Shown here piece after piece: positions 24,124 to 35,336 of a stretch of DNA of 64,000 nt. The first letter of the stretch is position 1. Every line of letters begins with the position of its first letter. The notes beneath the pieces were generated by a model. That model was not told the DNA's origin. It saw only the letters and a program-made list of their open reading frames with translations, and made no database searches. Both the position numbers and the translations under genes were made by a program. Source of the stretch: Marthasterias glacialis (taxonomy: Eukaryota; Echinodermata; Asteroidea; Forcipulatida; Asteriidae); the NCBI GenBank assembly GCA_911728455.2, contig OU452231.1, positions 19,053,838 to 19,117,837 on the forward strand. The letters are read 5' to 3'.

Positions 24124-27100
24124 TTACGATAACACAGGGCCTGCAGAGAGCTGTCGACTTCGACTGAATGAGTTTAGTTTCTGTCCAGCTACGTCCGTCA
24201 TGATACCCTTTGCCTGTAGGGCTGCCTGCCTCTCTCTCCTCTGTTCCAATTCTTTCCATCGACTCTCCTCTATCGTCCGCTGTCCATATAAAGAAAATAA
24301 AATTTTGTTTTTGTTGCGAGAAGGTACAATTTGTTTAAAAAAATAATGTGCACAGTGAAGACGTCTGCTCTAGAATGCAGAAGGGTGTGGATTCAATCCC
24401 TACCCACCCACGGTACCAGTGGATTCTGTCTGCATGACTTGGAATGCACTGAGAATCCAGTGCTCTAAAAAGCGTGCATATACACCAGTGGGGAAATTGA
24501 GAGCTAATTGTTTTAAGGTGAAATCGGTAACTATGTGTTCTTCCATTTCTTATCTGTGAATCGGCTAACACCCGTTTCAGACTGGCGCTCCAGAGTTGCG
24601 CCTAACCAATTAAATTAGGAGTGACTCTAGAGTTCGGTTTCAGACAGGTGAACTTAATAACATAAATTTGCATTAGGTTTGGCTCATGACAAGATCGGCG
24701 TCTGAAGCTGTTCATGTACTTAATTAAATAATTTGGTTCGACGCGACTCGAGTGCCAGTCTGAACCGGGTGTAAGACAAGATCTAGAAGATTTATGACAG
24801 ACAAAAGAAAGTCCTTTTATTCTTTTAGAAACCATCATCACATGCAAAAACTGAGAGCTGATTTTGCTGATTTTGTTTAAACAAAAATTCTCAAGTGAAA
24901 ATGACTGTAAAAGTCACACAAAACAAAATTGTTTTTTCTTTTTTTTTTAGAATAACAGATTAATACATTAGCAACGAAAACATGGGAAAAATGCAGATAC
25001 ACACCATGTCTTTTACTTTGATCTTCTTGTTTGAATGGAAGTATGTCTTTTTACTTTGCAGCTGTTTGTGATTGTTATGGGCATTTTGGTACAAGCCACT
25101 TGAGGCTACAAAGGTCTCTACAGAATTTCATTTATTAATTCTGGTTGTGAAGCCAAGGATTCTCAGAAAAGTGAACTTAATCACTATACTAGCCAAGAAC
25201 CCCATGGAGAGAAGACAAGGAAGGAAGTTTCAGTTTTAGATGTGGAAGGGAAAACCCTAGAGAATCATTCCATGGAAAACCCACGCAATCAGGTAGGGAC
25301 TGAAAAGCCCAATCCACATAGTGCCCCCGGCGGGATTCAAACCGGGGTCCTAGAGGTGGAAGGCGAAAAAAGATACTACTACGCCAACCCGACCATCCAA
25401 TTTAAAGTGCCAGTTTACCTTTTGTTTATTCAGACTTCTGATCTTGGAAGCAGACTGCTTGGACTGTTTAAGCTTCATCTCTTCGTTGGCTTTTAATCGT
25501 TCTTGCCTCCGCTGTTCAAGCTTCTGCTGGAGATCGGCCAGTTTGGGATCTTGGATCTCTGGTTTTCTTGCAGTTTTTTTCATCTCTTGCCTGGAAGACA
25601 AGATGAACAAAGGAATTTCAAATTAATAAAAAAAAAGTCTATTCATAATGCTAATCAGCCAATAGCACTTTTTTTAACTAGTTGCTGCTAAAAATTATTC
25701 TGGCTATTCTGAGAAAAAAATGCCATCAGGCCTCATGTAGTTTACATTGTTGCAAATATGCCCTTCTAAGATATAAATCAGGATCCATTTTGTTAATGTT
25801 GTGCTCTATCTTGCCATAAAGGCGGGTGGACAAAAATGAAAGCTCAAACATATCTATGTATAATTGGTTTGTGGTAAACACCATGTGATTATTTCTTCTT
25901 TGCTATATTTATACAGTTGATTGTTCTTGTGAAAACTTGTCCTGTTATTATTCAACTACCACAGAGTATATTTCGGAATTCAGGAGGACAACTTAGTTCT
26001 GATTAAGTATTTATTACAGAAATTGGCCAGGACTGCTACTACTTTCGCTTCGATGATCCAGGGGACTTCTAAGATAACTTCACTGCCTCGGAGTGAGTTT
26101 ATTAAGTGGTCTAAACGTTTCGACTAGCCTGCTCTAGTCATCATCAGGAGACTGAAGATATAAAACAACAAGATCAAACATATCTACCTAACAGCTGCAT
26201 TTTGGCCTTCCACAGCCCTGTGTTTTGATATTTGCTGTAAGGTATCCATCAGTTTCCGATCCTTGGCTGCCTTGGACTCCAAGATTTCATCTCGTTTGTT
26301 CTCTTCTTTCGCCTGTTGTTCTGTCGCTATAAGAGCAAGGCGCTCTTTCAACTGGACAAACCAAGAAAATAAAAATTGTTGTGGGTTCGAATCGAATTGT
26401 ACCTCTCAGAAACAAACAAAATTACACTTTATTTGAGAAACTATAAATGAAGAGTGTCAAAAAATCACACCTCACAACCAATATTTGCATTATTCTACTC
26501 AATTAATCTTACTCAAATGACATAAGGAACTCCAGCACTAGTAGTTTAACAACAATATAAACACCTCATGGAAAATAAATCACATAGCTGGTGAGTCATG
26601 GTTGACACGCAAACCGTTTGGTATTCATAATTGGTATATCAATTATCTATAAACCTATATTCAATCAGCCATCATGCCATTTCTCTACAAAATGTACACT
26701 TGCGAGAAGGTAAACAAAATCGAAATTGTCAACTATGTATTTGTAATATTTTGCAAGCTTTCCTACCTCAGCCACTGACATCTCAGATAGAAGGGAGTGG
26801 CCAGCTGTGGCTGTCCAATCGACCAGCTTGTTGCGGCTCTTGGGCGTTGCCTCCATGGCTCGGATCTGTTGGATCAGCTCCATCTTGCGTTTCATCTCTG
26901 CCTCAGCCTGATGAAAGAAGACGGTTGAAATGAATTCTCAAGGTTTCAGGTTTTCAAGAAAGTAGCCAAACAAGCATGCATAAACAAAAGCACCACTATT
27001 TACAAGCTTGGCATTCGTCAAGGCCAGAGCCTAATTTCCTACAGCTTGTAAGCAGACGTTTTCTGCTTACGGAGCGAATGTCTATTTCATAAACACTGCT

Positions 27101-29720
27101 AACCGTAGAAAAAGCAAAAGGCACGCTAACTTGCCAGCGGTTTCCGTAAGCAGATGAGTGATGCAACAATGCAAATCCATTGTGAACGTGCTGTCAAATC
27201 GGCTAGATCGTTTATGAAATACACTTTTGCTTACTTATGTTTTTCTGCTACAGTAAGCAAAACGATTTGCTGGTAAAAAACTTTATGAAATTGCGTACAG
27301 GTCACACTTCAGATGAACATGAATACAAAACAAAAGTTGGCACCAACATTTACATAAAAAACTCTGGGTTAATACCCATAAAGGGGGCATTCCTTACACC
27401 GTGAAATACAGAACAATCAACAGTTCTTTACCAACCTCTTCAAATGCTTGCTTCAGAAGTTCTCTGCTTTCCTCACTGACTTCCTCCACTGAAAAAAAGA
27501 AGCATTTTAAATAAGCATAGAGATTCTTACAAAATATTAACAAAATGGAAAAACTTGGATGGGAGGTCCATTCCTTGTATTGGCATAGTTGGATGGCTAC
27601 TTTGGCAATCGTTTATACTGTTAGCTAATCTGAAAGGATCTGAAAAAATATCCTCAGTCTCACTCTACCCAACTATAATAATCATCTAGTGAGTTTTGCG
27701 GTAACACCATGTGGAAATCTCTAATGAGTTGGGATGGTTCTGAAAAGAACCGATCCCAACTCATTAGAGATTTCCACATGGTGTTACTGCAAAACTCACT
27801 AGATTGTATTCCCACCATGCAAAGTTTCAAATCTTACTTATAATAATCATGACCCAAAAGTCATCCTGGTTTTTCTGGTCACTTTATATTTGCCAATTAC
27901 AATTACAAAATGACAACACTGCGATGATAACATTCAGACACAGACCCTACCCATAAAACTTTTAAAAGCAACCTTTACAGTTTTGTTTTCTGAGTCAAAA
28001 GTTTTGAAGTGTCACTGAATTGACAGCGCAACCTATCAATCAGTCGTAAGCTAATCACCATATACCTTCTATGAAGTCACTCCTTGGACTGGAGACTAGA
28101 AAACCTCTCGCTAAAGAATTCTAGTTTATGTTACTCAAGAGAAATCCAAATTTGAATAGTGGCACACCTGGCCTCATGCAAAATAATCAGTTCATGATTT
28201 TTGAAACATTGTATCATCTGTTAAAACAAAGCAGAAACAATTCTGGCATGTCTGGGGTCAAGGATTTTCATCAGTTTTCTATATCTACTCTCATAAGACA
28301 TGGATTGATCTCTCACCTATCTTGCGTTTGTAATCTTGTATTTTGCTTTTGGCCTCCTTAGCATTCTTATGTCCTGAAATGACATCTTCCACCATCTGCT
28401 TCAAGACCTCTTCCTCTTTTAATCTCCTGGCTACATACTCCTGCATCATCTTTTCCGCCTTGGAGAAAAACGTTAAAAAAATAAATTGGCTGAAAATTCA
28501 CCTTCTTTTAATGGTTAAGCGTTATAAAAATCTCTGAATCAGGCAGCTGCCATTTTTCTAAAATTTAAACAAGTATATCCATGATACACAGCATATTCAC
28601 CACTTCCTGGTTATATTCCTGGGTAGAAAGGACCAACTTAAGGTTTAAACATCTCACAAAGGGCACCATGACCGTTGTAAAGATTCTACATGCACCAATT
28701 TATCTCCAAAACTACTTTGATGCTCTTTTAACCATAGGTTTAGTTTACTAAACAAGAAATTTTGAAATCTGGAACACCGGTGTATCAGTCAATTTACTGC
28801 TTTACCATGTTTACAACAGATTCTTTGTTCAATAAATGTATTCAATCTAGTTTTTTATTCATTTTCAGAGTTTGTTGGCTTGCTGTTCAAGGCATATGTA
28901 TTTGGTCTAGTTCCCAGCCTACCTCCTCTTTCATCTCCTGCACTTTTTGTCTGTTGTCTTTAATCAGTGACTGCCTGGCCAAGATGGCCTCCTCATGGCT
29001 GATTTTGCCCTCAAGCCGACGCCGTTCAATGTCAGCAAGCTGCTCATCCATATCCTTCTGCTTCATCTCCCGTTGCCACTCTAGGAACTGAGAGGCATCC
29101 TTAGCACCTGCTTCAAGAAGCTCCAGCCTAAAAAAAAAAATGAAAAATTAGGACGGGAAAATAATGCTTCCAGCACCATTTTTGTTATCTGGACAATATT
29201 GTCAAAATCCTTATATCCAGTAACATAAAATACTTTTATGTATTTTTCGCCCTTGATTTATTCCAGTAATGTACTCAACAAACTAATAGTCCAAAAAATA
29301 TTCTGGTAATATGAAAACCAAAATGAGGAACAAAACTGCCACACCAAGCCACATTTGCAGATTTCATTGCACATGCCCAAACTAAAACGCTTCAGCTCCG
29401 ACATCAGCAAGACCATCCAACCTCCTTATTGAGAATGCTCAAGACACTCACTTCTTCATCTCCTCTTCCTCCCGCTTTTGATAGAGGGCGCCCTCCCTGA
29501 GGATGGTGGCAGCGTTCAGCTTGATCGGGATATTCTCTGTGATGGCCGGTGGCATTTCTTTGGTCTTCTTCTTGTTGAATTGCAGCTTGCCGTCTTCCAT
29601 GGCTAGGATTTCGTTTCGCCGTCGCTGTGTCTTTTCAGATTTCTCTGCATTTGCGCAGGAGAACTGCCTCTTGGTGGCATCATAGAGTTGCTCCTGTATT
29701 TAATAATCCCAGTGAATTTA

Positions 29721-29751
<31 letters not shown>

Positions 29752-32700
29752 TACAGGAGTCATATATAGCGCACATATCTACCAACAATTAGGTACTCAA
29801 GGCGCTTACTATTATTTTAAAGACAGGTTTTTTAAATTATTAGACCCAATCACATGAACTATTTAGCACCTTATAGGGGTTTACAAGGTGCTGTGGCACA
29901 TTCAGCAGCCACTGCCGGACTCTTAGCGATAAGTGTAACTGGGTTCTTTTACGTGCATTACACAATGCAGGGAACATACGGATTTATGTCCAATCCGAAG
30001 GACGAAGCAACAATGGTCAAGTGTCAAGACCGGGACTCGAACCTACTCTGCCGATCAGAAACAACAGTGCTTGAGTCTAGTGCGCTTGACCACTTGGCCA
30101 TGACACGGCCGATTATTGTCCGTGATTCTTCTTGTGTAGTAACATTTAAGAGAAAACTTAAGACTTATCTGTTTCCTTATGTGTAGATTTTTGATTTTGC
30201 TTTGCTTTAATTCTTGCCTATTTTTTTCCCCTCATTCTGTTATGCCCTTTGATCATACTTTGCAAAAGCGCAATGCATGTTATTGTTGTTATTGTTATTA
30301 TAATTAGAGAGAGACTTAGTGATTGACTGACCTCAACTCTTCTCCTGTTTCGTTCTTTGGCTTCTACGATCAGTTTGTCTTCTCTAGGGATGTCATAGGT
30401 AGACTTGGGTACAGGTTTATGCTTATGAACAGTTGCTATCTTCTCTGGCATAGGCACACTCCTTGGTCTGGGCTGCGTTAAACTGAAGGGCTTCACGTCT
30501 TCAAATACAAATATTACAACTATCGTTCAGTTTCAATGATTTTTGGAAGAGTACATTTGTTCCAACCATCAAGTGTTTCAATAAACATACCAAATAAGCA
30601 ACCCATTGAAATTTCATCAACGTTTTGAGCTAGTGACAAATAATTCAGGGATGAGATTGTATGAAAATGAAAAATCCTGAAAACTGGACAAAAGTTCCCT
30701 CTTTGTGTGGAGATAAAGCCAATAGAACTGCAAAATGTTAAACTGGAGAGGTTTACAGACTCTTTACATCATTTGAAATAGATATCTAAAGGTTTGGTCA
30801 CAACAAGGGCCAAGTCTTTCATCTCTGTAATGGCAATTTCACATTTTTAAAAGAAAATATGAAGGCGCAGGGAGACCGATGAAAAATCCTGAATCAGGAA
30901 AAATCCTGATAAATCACATGCCTGATCATTATGGTTTAAGTTTTTGGTCAGGGATAGTGTGTATGTTTGTGTGTGTTTATTTTAAATTCAGCTAAAGCTG
31001 ATATGAGCAAAGGTTTTTTTGAGAATTGTTTTTTGTTGTTGAAATTATAGAATCTCAGATAGAACTATTTATGGAAACAATTTGTTTTGGTATTTAATCT
31101 AAAAGTCTTTATTGGCACAGATTTAGTATTGGTATAAATCTAATGCCAGAAAATGAAGACAAACAGTCTGGTACCTTTTTTCGAAATGACTATCTCTGTC
31201 TTTGTGTGTGCAGGGAACCTGATAACATGGATAAAGGGATCAGAAGTGTGCCGATAAGGGGCTATGGGAAATGTTAACCACTTTTTCTTACCAGTTGGTG
31301 TCTTTACTGTCCTCTTGGCTTGGACTTTGTTAGCGATCTTATCAGCAAGCTGATTCACAAGTTCTGTTAGCTCAGGTAACCACCTTTAAAAAGTAAAAGA
31401 AAAGTGTGTAAATCTGGCATCAGATAAATTGTTTGAGATATTGTTGAAAATGTAGAGTTTCTGTCACCATAAAAATATGACACAGCCAGCTTTGAACGCA
31501 TTTGCTGAAGCTGTTGTTTTAACTTTATTGAAAACTTATAATAGTTGCCAATTTACTCATGCACATGTAGCATGATTTGCAGCAAGAAATGGATACATTC
31601 TGCATATTTTGTTGCACATGACTTGAACATTTTGTAAAGGAAATTTACCTCAGGATTGGCGACATGAGTTGGACCTGCACATAACTGTTTTCATAAATCT
31701 TACACCATTCATCTTTTATCCATGTCTTGAGGTTGGACTCATCAAGGAAAAACGCCAGGAACTGAAAAAAATAACAATCCCAACAGAAACCTTTATGATT
31801 ATTTCTATTCGATTGAGCAGTGAACACACACACAATGTGCTCACGATTTATGCAACAAATGTTTAATATTCATTTGAGGCTTTGGAACGCTAGGTGGCAG
31901 CAGACTTACCAGGTAAGGTTACATTGTTTGCGTAGTTCAAAGACTGCGCATATATCCGAGAACAATGGATTTACCTGATAAGTCTGCTGCCCCCTAGTGT
32001 CCTCAAAAGTTTTCCATTACATGATTTACCTGCTTTTGGTTTTCTGTTTATTTCTTTGTTTTGTTTCATATTGTTCCTTTATTAGATTACAAAAAAATGT
32101 TAATGGCCTCACATTTCGACCCAGAGTCTTTCTTAAAGGCTAAATGACAGCACAACACACACATATAAGTATACTGGAGTAACAGAAGCAGTCAAGTAGA
32201 AAAAAGTGAAAAGAGAGAGGCAGAAAGCAGCCAAAAGATTCAAGGGATGAACAATGAAGAGGGAGACAAAGGGCGGGGAGGGGGGGAGTGTTGAGGGAAG
32301 AGTCTGGACCTGTGTGTTTATTATTCTAAGTTTATACATTTCATACACCTCCATTATCATTCTTTTGTTTGTCTTGACATGTTCATTTAGTTCTTTCCTT
32401 GTTTATTTTATTGTGCTGGCTGTAGCTTGGGTATTTCTTATTCTTTGATGTACCCATTCAACAAACAACATAATTTAGGTGACCCATACTTGACAAGCTG
32501 TGCTTTTTACGGACCTCCTCCACTTTTAAGCTTTGCTGTGACTCAAATTATTTTTTTCTTTCCACTGTGTATGTATTTTCTTTTACGTACTCGCTGTTTA
32601 TAGTAGCTCACATTCTTGTTTGGAATTGGACATACAGATCAGTTAAGTAAGTTAAGTGTGCTTTATGCACATTTCACTGCTATAGAAAACACACAATTCT

Positions 32701-34377
32701 GCATGCAGGTGAACAACATTTATGAAATTGAAACCTGGGATCAGTAGACACAATGTGAGTAAGTTGTAACAACATATCAATCTTTGACTTTACCCTGAAC
32801 ATCTTGTTGACATCCTGTGATCGCACAAACTTTCTGAAGTTGGTCATCTCCAGCTCATCAAGTCGATACAGTGCCAAATAGCATAAAACTAGGACAGAAA
32901 AAAAATCTAACTAAGCGATTGGTACAATTTTTACAATTTTTTTTGTTTTCCCTTACACCGACATGAACTGTATGCTCAGTGATTTCCGAGCGGGATTTGA
33001 ACCAACGGTTCCGACATTCTATCTCTACATTCTACAGCAGAAGTGTTAAAGTGGCACTGTCGTCTTGATCATAGCAGGTCTGTGGCTGTACATGGAAAGT
33101 GAACTCTAACCCAGATACTACACTTACGTGCACACGTGCTGTATCAGATCTATGGAGGGTGCCCACGCGTTAGACGAAATGAAGGGTTAGAAAGCATGTG
33201 TGTGGTCTGTGCACGCTCAGCAGTGGAGTGTCCAGGTGACCTTTGCTCCGTTATTCCGAAATTACACAATGGTAACTTAAGACGGGTTCTGTTTCCACGT
33301 AGGGGAAACATTTGCGTGTTAACAGGTTAAATCTCAACAGAGTAGCCTGTTCAGCACTAAAAACCACCGAGTGCACAATGCTTATTACACATCGGTGTAA
33401 GGATAAAACCAAAGTAATTGTAACATTCATATACTTGACTTGAGAATAACTACCAAGAGTTGATTTTTTAAACAATATTTTTACATAACAGCTTCCAACT
33501 TAGCATGAGCTTTTCTTAAGAGATTTGATGTGACCCAAGAATAACATTTTGAAAGAAGGCAGAAGAAAAAATGAGGACTTGCCACCAGGTTCTTAAATTA
33601 CCATCAGGCCTTTAAATCTCCTCCCACTCACCTGTGTATAGATTGATGTCTGTACGGAGGCAACTCTTGCCTGCCCGCACATAAAATCCACTGACAACCA
33701 CGCCCATGATGCGGGTGTGGCGGACACACCCAGAAAAGACCTCTGTGAGAAAAACCTGTTCCTCGCCATTGAGATTCTGTGAACAAGAATGTCAGTTAAT
33801 GAGAGAACAATCATAGCTGATAACATTTAATGGAGAATTGATATACTAGAACAGTCCACAATCTCTGGGGTTGGTAGTTTCCTGTCATAGCGTTTTAGGG
33901 CTTCAGGCAAAGCACTTAATGTGTTTACTTACATTATTTTGCTTCTGTAGCACAGAATCTCACCGAGTTGTTTTTCTTAACAGCAAAATATGGATGGAAG
34001 TTACAGTCTTTTGAATGAAAAAAGCCTTTTTGGACCTTATGCCTTGACGTCATCACGCCGCCATCTTAGAGGTAAACGGTGATAAAACGGAAATACACAC
34101 TTATGTATGCACAGCTCACAGGATGGGCCAATGAGCAACCTTCTTTTGACCTCTAGCCAAAGGGCGCCCTCTTGAAATGGCATCATGTGCTTAAGGTATA
34201 TTAAGACCAAAATCTGACATTCCCGCTTCCCAAAACAGTGTTTTTTTTAAGACTTGTTTGTGTCCTTACCGTGTTTTCACTGAGATATGTCTTTAGGTGT
34301 TGTTCCACCCCATAAGCATTGGGGTCAAAGCCATCTAGAATGGCTATACAATGATGCAGCAGTGATGCGTGGTTCAT
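24124..34377 (-). CDS. CFAP99: CFAP99, cilia- and flagella-associated protein 99 (14 coding exons)
   Basis: Coding exons, 5' to 3': 34377-34270, 33776-33632, 32888-32794, 31761-31649, 31383-31292, 30498-30332, 29693-29452, 29127-28923, 28458-28317, 27488-27436, 26907-26767, 26351-26188, 25590-25419, 24279-24124. Every junction is GT-AG and phases close to a single 664-aa frame. The N-terminal third is globular (INLYTVLCYLALYRLDELEM region across exons 2-3). A Pro-rich linker (RPRSVPMPEKIATV) follows, then a long charged coiled coil with the block AGHSLLSEMSVAELKERLAL, which I recognise as characteristic of CFAP99. The family is an axonemal protein of motile cilia with little biochemistry known. 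The start MNHASLLHH is the first ATG after a good acceptor (AG at about 34394). A non-coding first exon probably ends at 36436. Head to head with SERAC1. Confidence 0.9.
24356..24500 (+). repeat. tRNA-derived SINE fragment
   Basis: The segment CTCTAGAATGCAGAAGG followed by a B-box-like GTGTGGATTCAATCCC resembles the T-arm half of a tRNA-derived SINE and shares the CTCTAGAA word with the element at 34501-34796. There is no clear A box and no tail, so it is a remnant. Confidence 0.35.
24569..24771. mobile_element. 203-bp MITE with TAA target duplication
   Basis: Terminal inverted repeats begin CACCCGTTTCAGACTGGC on the left; the right end is GCCAGTCTGAACCGGGTG in the same register. TAA flanks both ends (24566-24568, 24772-24774), a PIF/Harbinger-type signature. 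It lies in the last CFAP99 intron and has no coding capacity. Confidence 0.75.
25201..25398 (-). repeat. tRNA-derived SINE close to a CFAP99 splice donor
   Basis: On the minus strand a tRNA-like head starts near 25398 with an A-box-like GGTTGGCGTAGTAGT and a B-box-like GGTTTGAATCCCGCC, followed by a body ending in ACTGAAACTTCCTTCC. The head lies only about 20 bases inside the intron from the donor of the exon 25590-25419. No target duplication was seen. Confidence 0.6.
26108..26153 (-). ncRNA. Hammerhead-ribozyme-like motif of the Penelope-element type
   Basis: On the minus strand, in order: GTCT (stem I, 26152-26149), CTGATGA (26147-26141), GACTAG (26139-26134), loop AGCAGG, CTAGTC (26127-26122), GAAAC (26121-26117), GTTT, then AGAC (26112-26109), which can pair with GTCT. 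CTGATGA, a hairpin and GAAAC form the hammerhead core, and a very short stem III (AAAC against GTTT) is known from ribozymes in Penelope-like retroelements. One unpaired T (26140) sits between CTGATGA and stem II, so activity is uncertain. No reverse transcriptase is visible nearby, so this is a relic terminal region inside a CFAP99 intron. Confidence 0.55.
27684..27804. repeat. Near-perfect 121-bp inverted repeat
   Basis: Arms of about 58 bases start ATCTAGTGAGTTTTGCGGTA and end with its complement; they meet at GGTTCTGAAAAGAACC, leaving almost no loop. I see only isolated mismatches. It lies in a CFAP99 intron. A fragment of the arm (GGTGTTACTGCAAA) recurs near 56660, so it belongs to a dispersed family. 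Confidence 0.8.
29711..30106 (-). repeat. Complete tRNA-Leu-like SINE with (ATT)n tail
   Basis: On the minus strand the head begins at 30106 with GTGTCATGGCCAAGTGGTCA (A box), has an anticodon-loop-like ACTCAAG and a B box GGTTCGAGTCCC, and its acceptor ends GTGTC and GACAC pair. A body of about 300 bases follows and ends in GTGCGCTATATA before a trinucleotide tail (plus-strand AAT units, 29723-29752). The layout is that of a full-length SINE of about 400 bases. It lies in the CFAP99 intron between exons 30498-30332 and 29693-29452. Confidence 0.7.
31873..32014. mobile_element. CTCF-like palindromic MITE, copy 2
   Basis: Arms: TTTGGAACGCTAGGTGGCAG on the left, CTGCTGCCCCCTAGTGTCCT on the right. 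The left core is 31887-31900 (plus strand, ACGCTAGGTGGCAG). The right core is 31987-32000 (minus strand, ACACTAGGGGGCAG), which differs from the vertebrate CTCF core CCACTAGGGGGCAG only in its first base. Non-coding, in a CFAP99 intron. Confidence 0.75.
32950..33410. mobile_element. Composite repeat: SINE fragment plus MITE relics
   Basis: The left edge (CTTACACCGACATGAACTG) and right edge (GCTTATTACACATCGGTGTAAG) are inverted versions of the ends of the foldback at 34501-34796. Inside are a minus-strand B-box-like GGTTCAAATCCCGC (about 32990-33005) and a truncated copy of the TTAA-flanked MITE (33049-33165). It looks like a nest of insertions and is non-coding. Confidence 0.5.
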
Positions 34378-34500
34378 GGTGACAGTCAAGGCCTGGATGT
34401 TGGGAAAACTATCAAGTTTACGGTTTGCACCGAAATAATATAGTAACTTTTGAATTATGATATATTTCAATTTTTGCATCGGGGATAAGAATATTATCTG

Positions 34501-34796
34501 TTTTTTGCCCATACACCGATGTGTAATAAGGACTGTTTACTCAGTACTTTCCTTGAAGTCATGTGAAAAAAAACTCACAGGCATATTCCTCAGGTGGGAT
34601 TCGAACCCACGACCCCCACAATTCTAGAGCAGATTTCTTACCAACTAGACCACCAAGTTCATAAGACATCTGCTCTAGAATTGTGGGGGTCGTGGGTTCA
34701 AATCCCACCCGAGGAATATGCTTGTGAGTTTTTTTTTCACGGGACTCAGGAAAGTAATGAGTTTGCTTATTACACATCGGTGAATGGGCAAAAAAC
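34501..34796. repeat. Foldback element built on a tRNA-like SINE head
   Basis: The outer arms TTTTTTGCCCATACACCGAT and its complement enclose inner arms ACTCACAGGCATATTCCTC and complement. The minus strand reads as a tRNA-like sequence at about 34586-34660: A box GGTCTAGTTGGTAAG, then CTCTAGAATTG, then B box GGGTTCGAATCCCACC. The right arm repeats the T-arm half in inverse orientation (plus strand GTGGGTTCAAATCCCACC). It lies just upstream of the CFAP99 start exon. Confidence 0.65.
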
Positions 34797-35336
34797 AAAT
34801 AATAAACTTTTGAATTAACAAAGGAAAAAGACATATGGAAGTGTGCATACTCTTCTCAGTAACTGAATCTTAGATCATTCAGGTTTCACAATCCTACATG
34901 TACTTTCTTTAATTTAGAGTCCTTTTTTTCACTCTGGTTCTTTTCTACTCTTTCTCTACTCTAGTTGATACTGAAGAAGACCAGTGGATTGGCCCTAGCC
35001 CCAAAAGACTGTGCCACCCCATCGGCTTTTAGACTTGAGCCAATCATGGCATCCTACTCCATCCAAGGACAAAAGTTGGCATGGCTGGAGATTGTTGCCA
35101 AAGTAATTGAAGTGATTTATGCAAATCAGCTACCAGTTCTAGGCAGTCAACTGAATCTAAAAAAGCCTCCATAAAATTATTCTCGCTCCGGCAATCGTGG
35201 GAGTTGATTTTGTCAACAGATTTAGAAACAAAAATTACCAGAGAGAGTAATAATCTGAAAAGTTCTCCAACGAAAATCTTGCAACTTATAACTTGTCATT
35301 ACGAAACTACTTCTCGGCGTGTAGCAATGCGTGCTA

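Noticed and set aside
30018..30106. Functional tRNA-Leu gene on the minus strand
   Set aside because: The acceptor and anticodon regions are only partly tRNA-like and a SINE body with a trinucleotide tail follows.
32100..32150. Second hammerhead-type or Penelope relic (CATTTCGACCCAGAGTC)
   Set aside because: It has a TTTCGAC word, but neither a CTGATGA box nor a pairing stem II is present.
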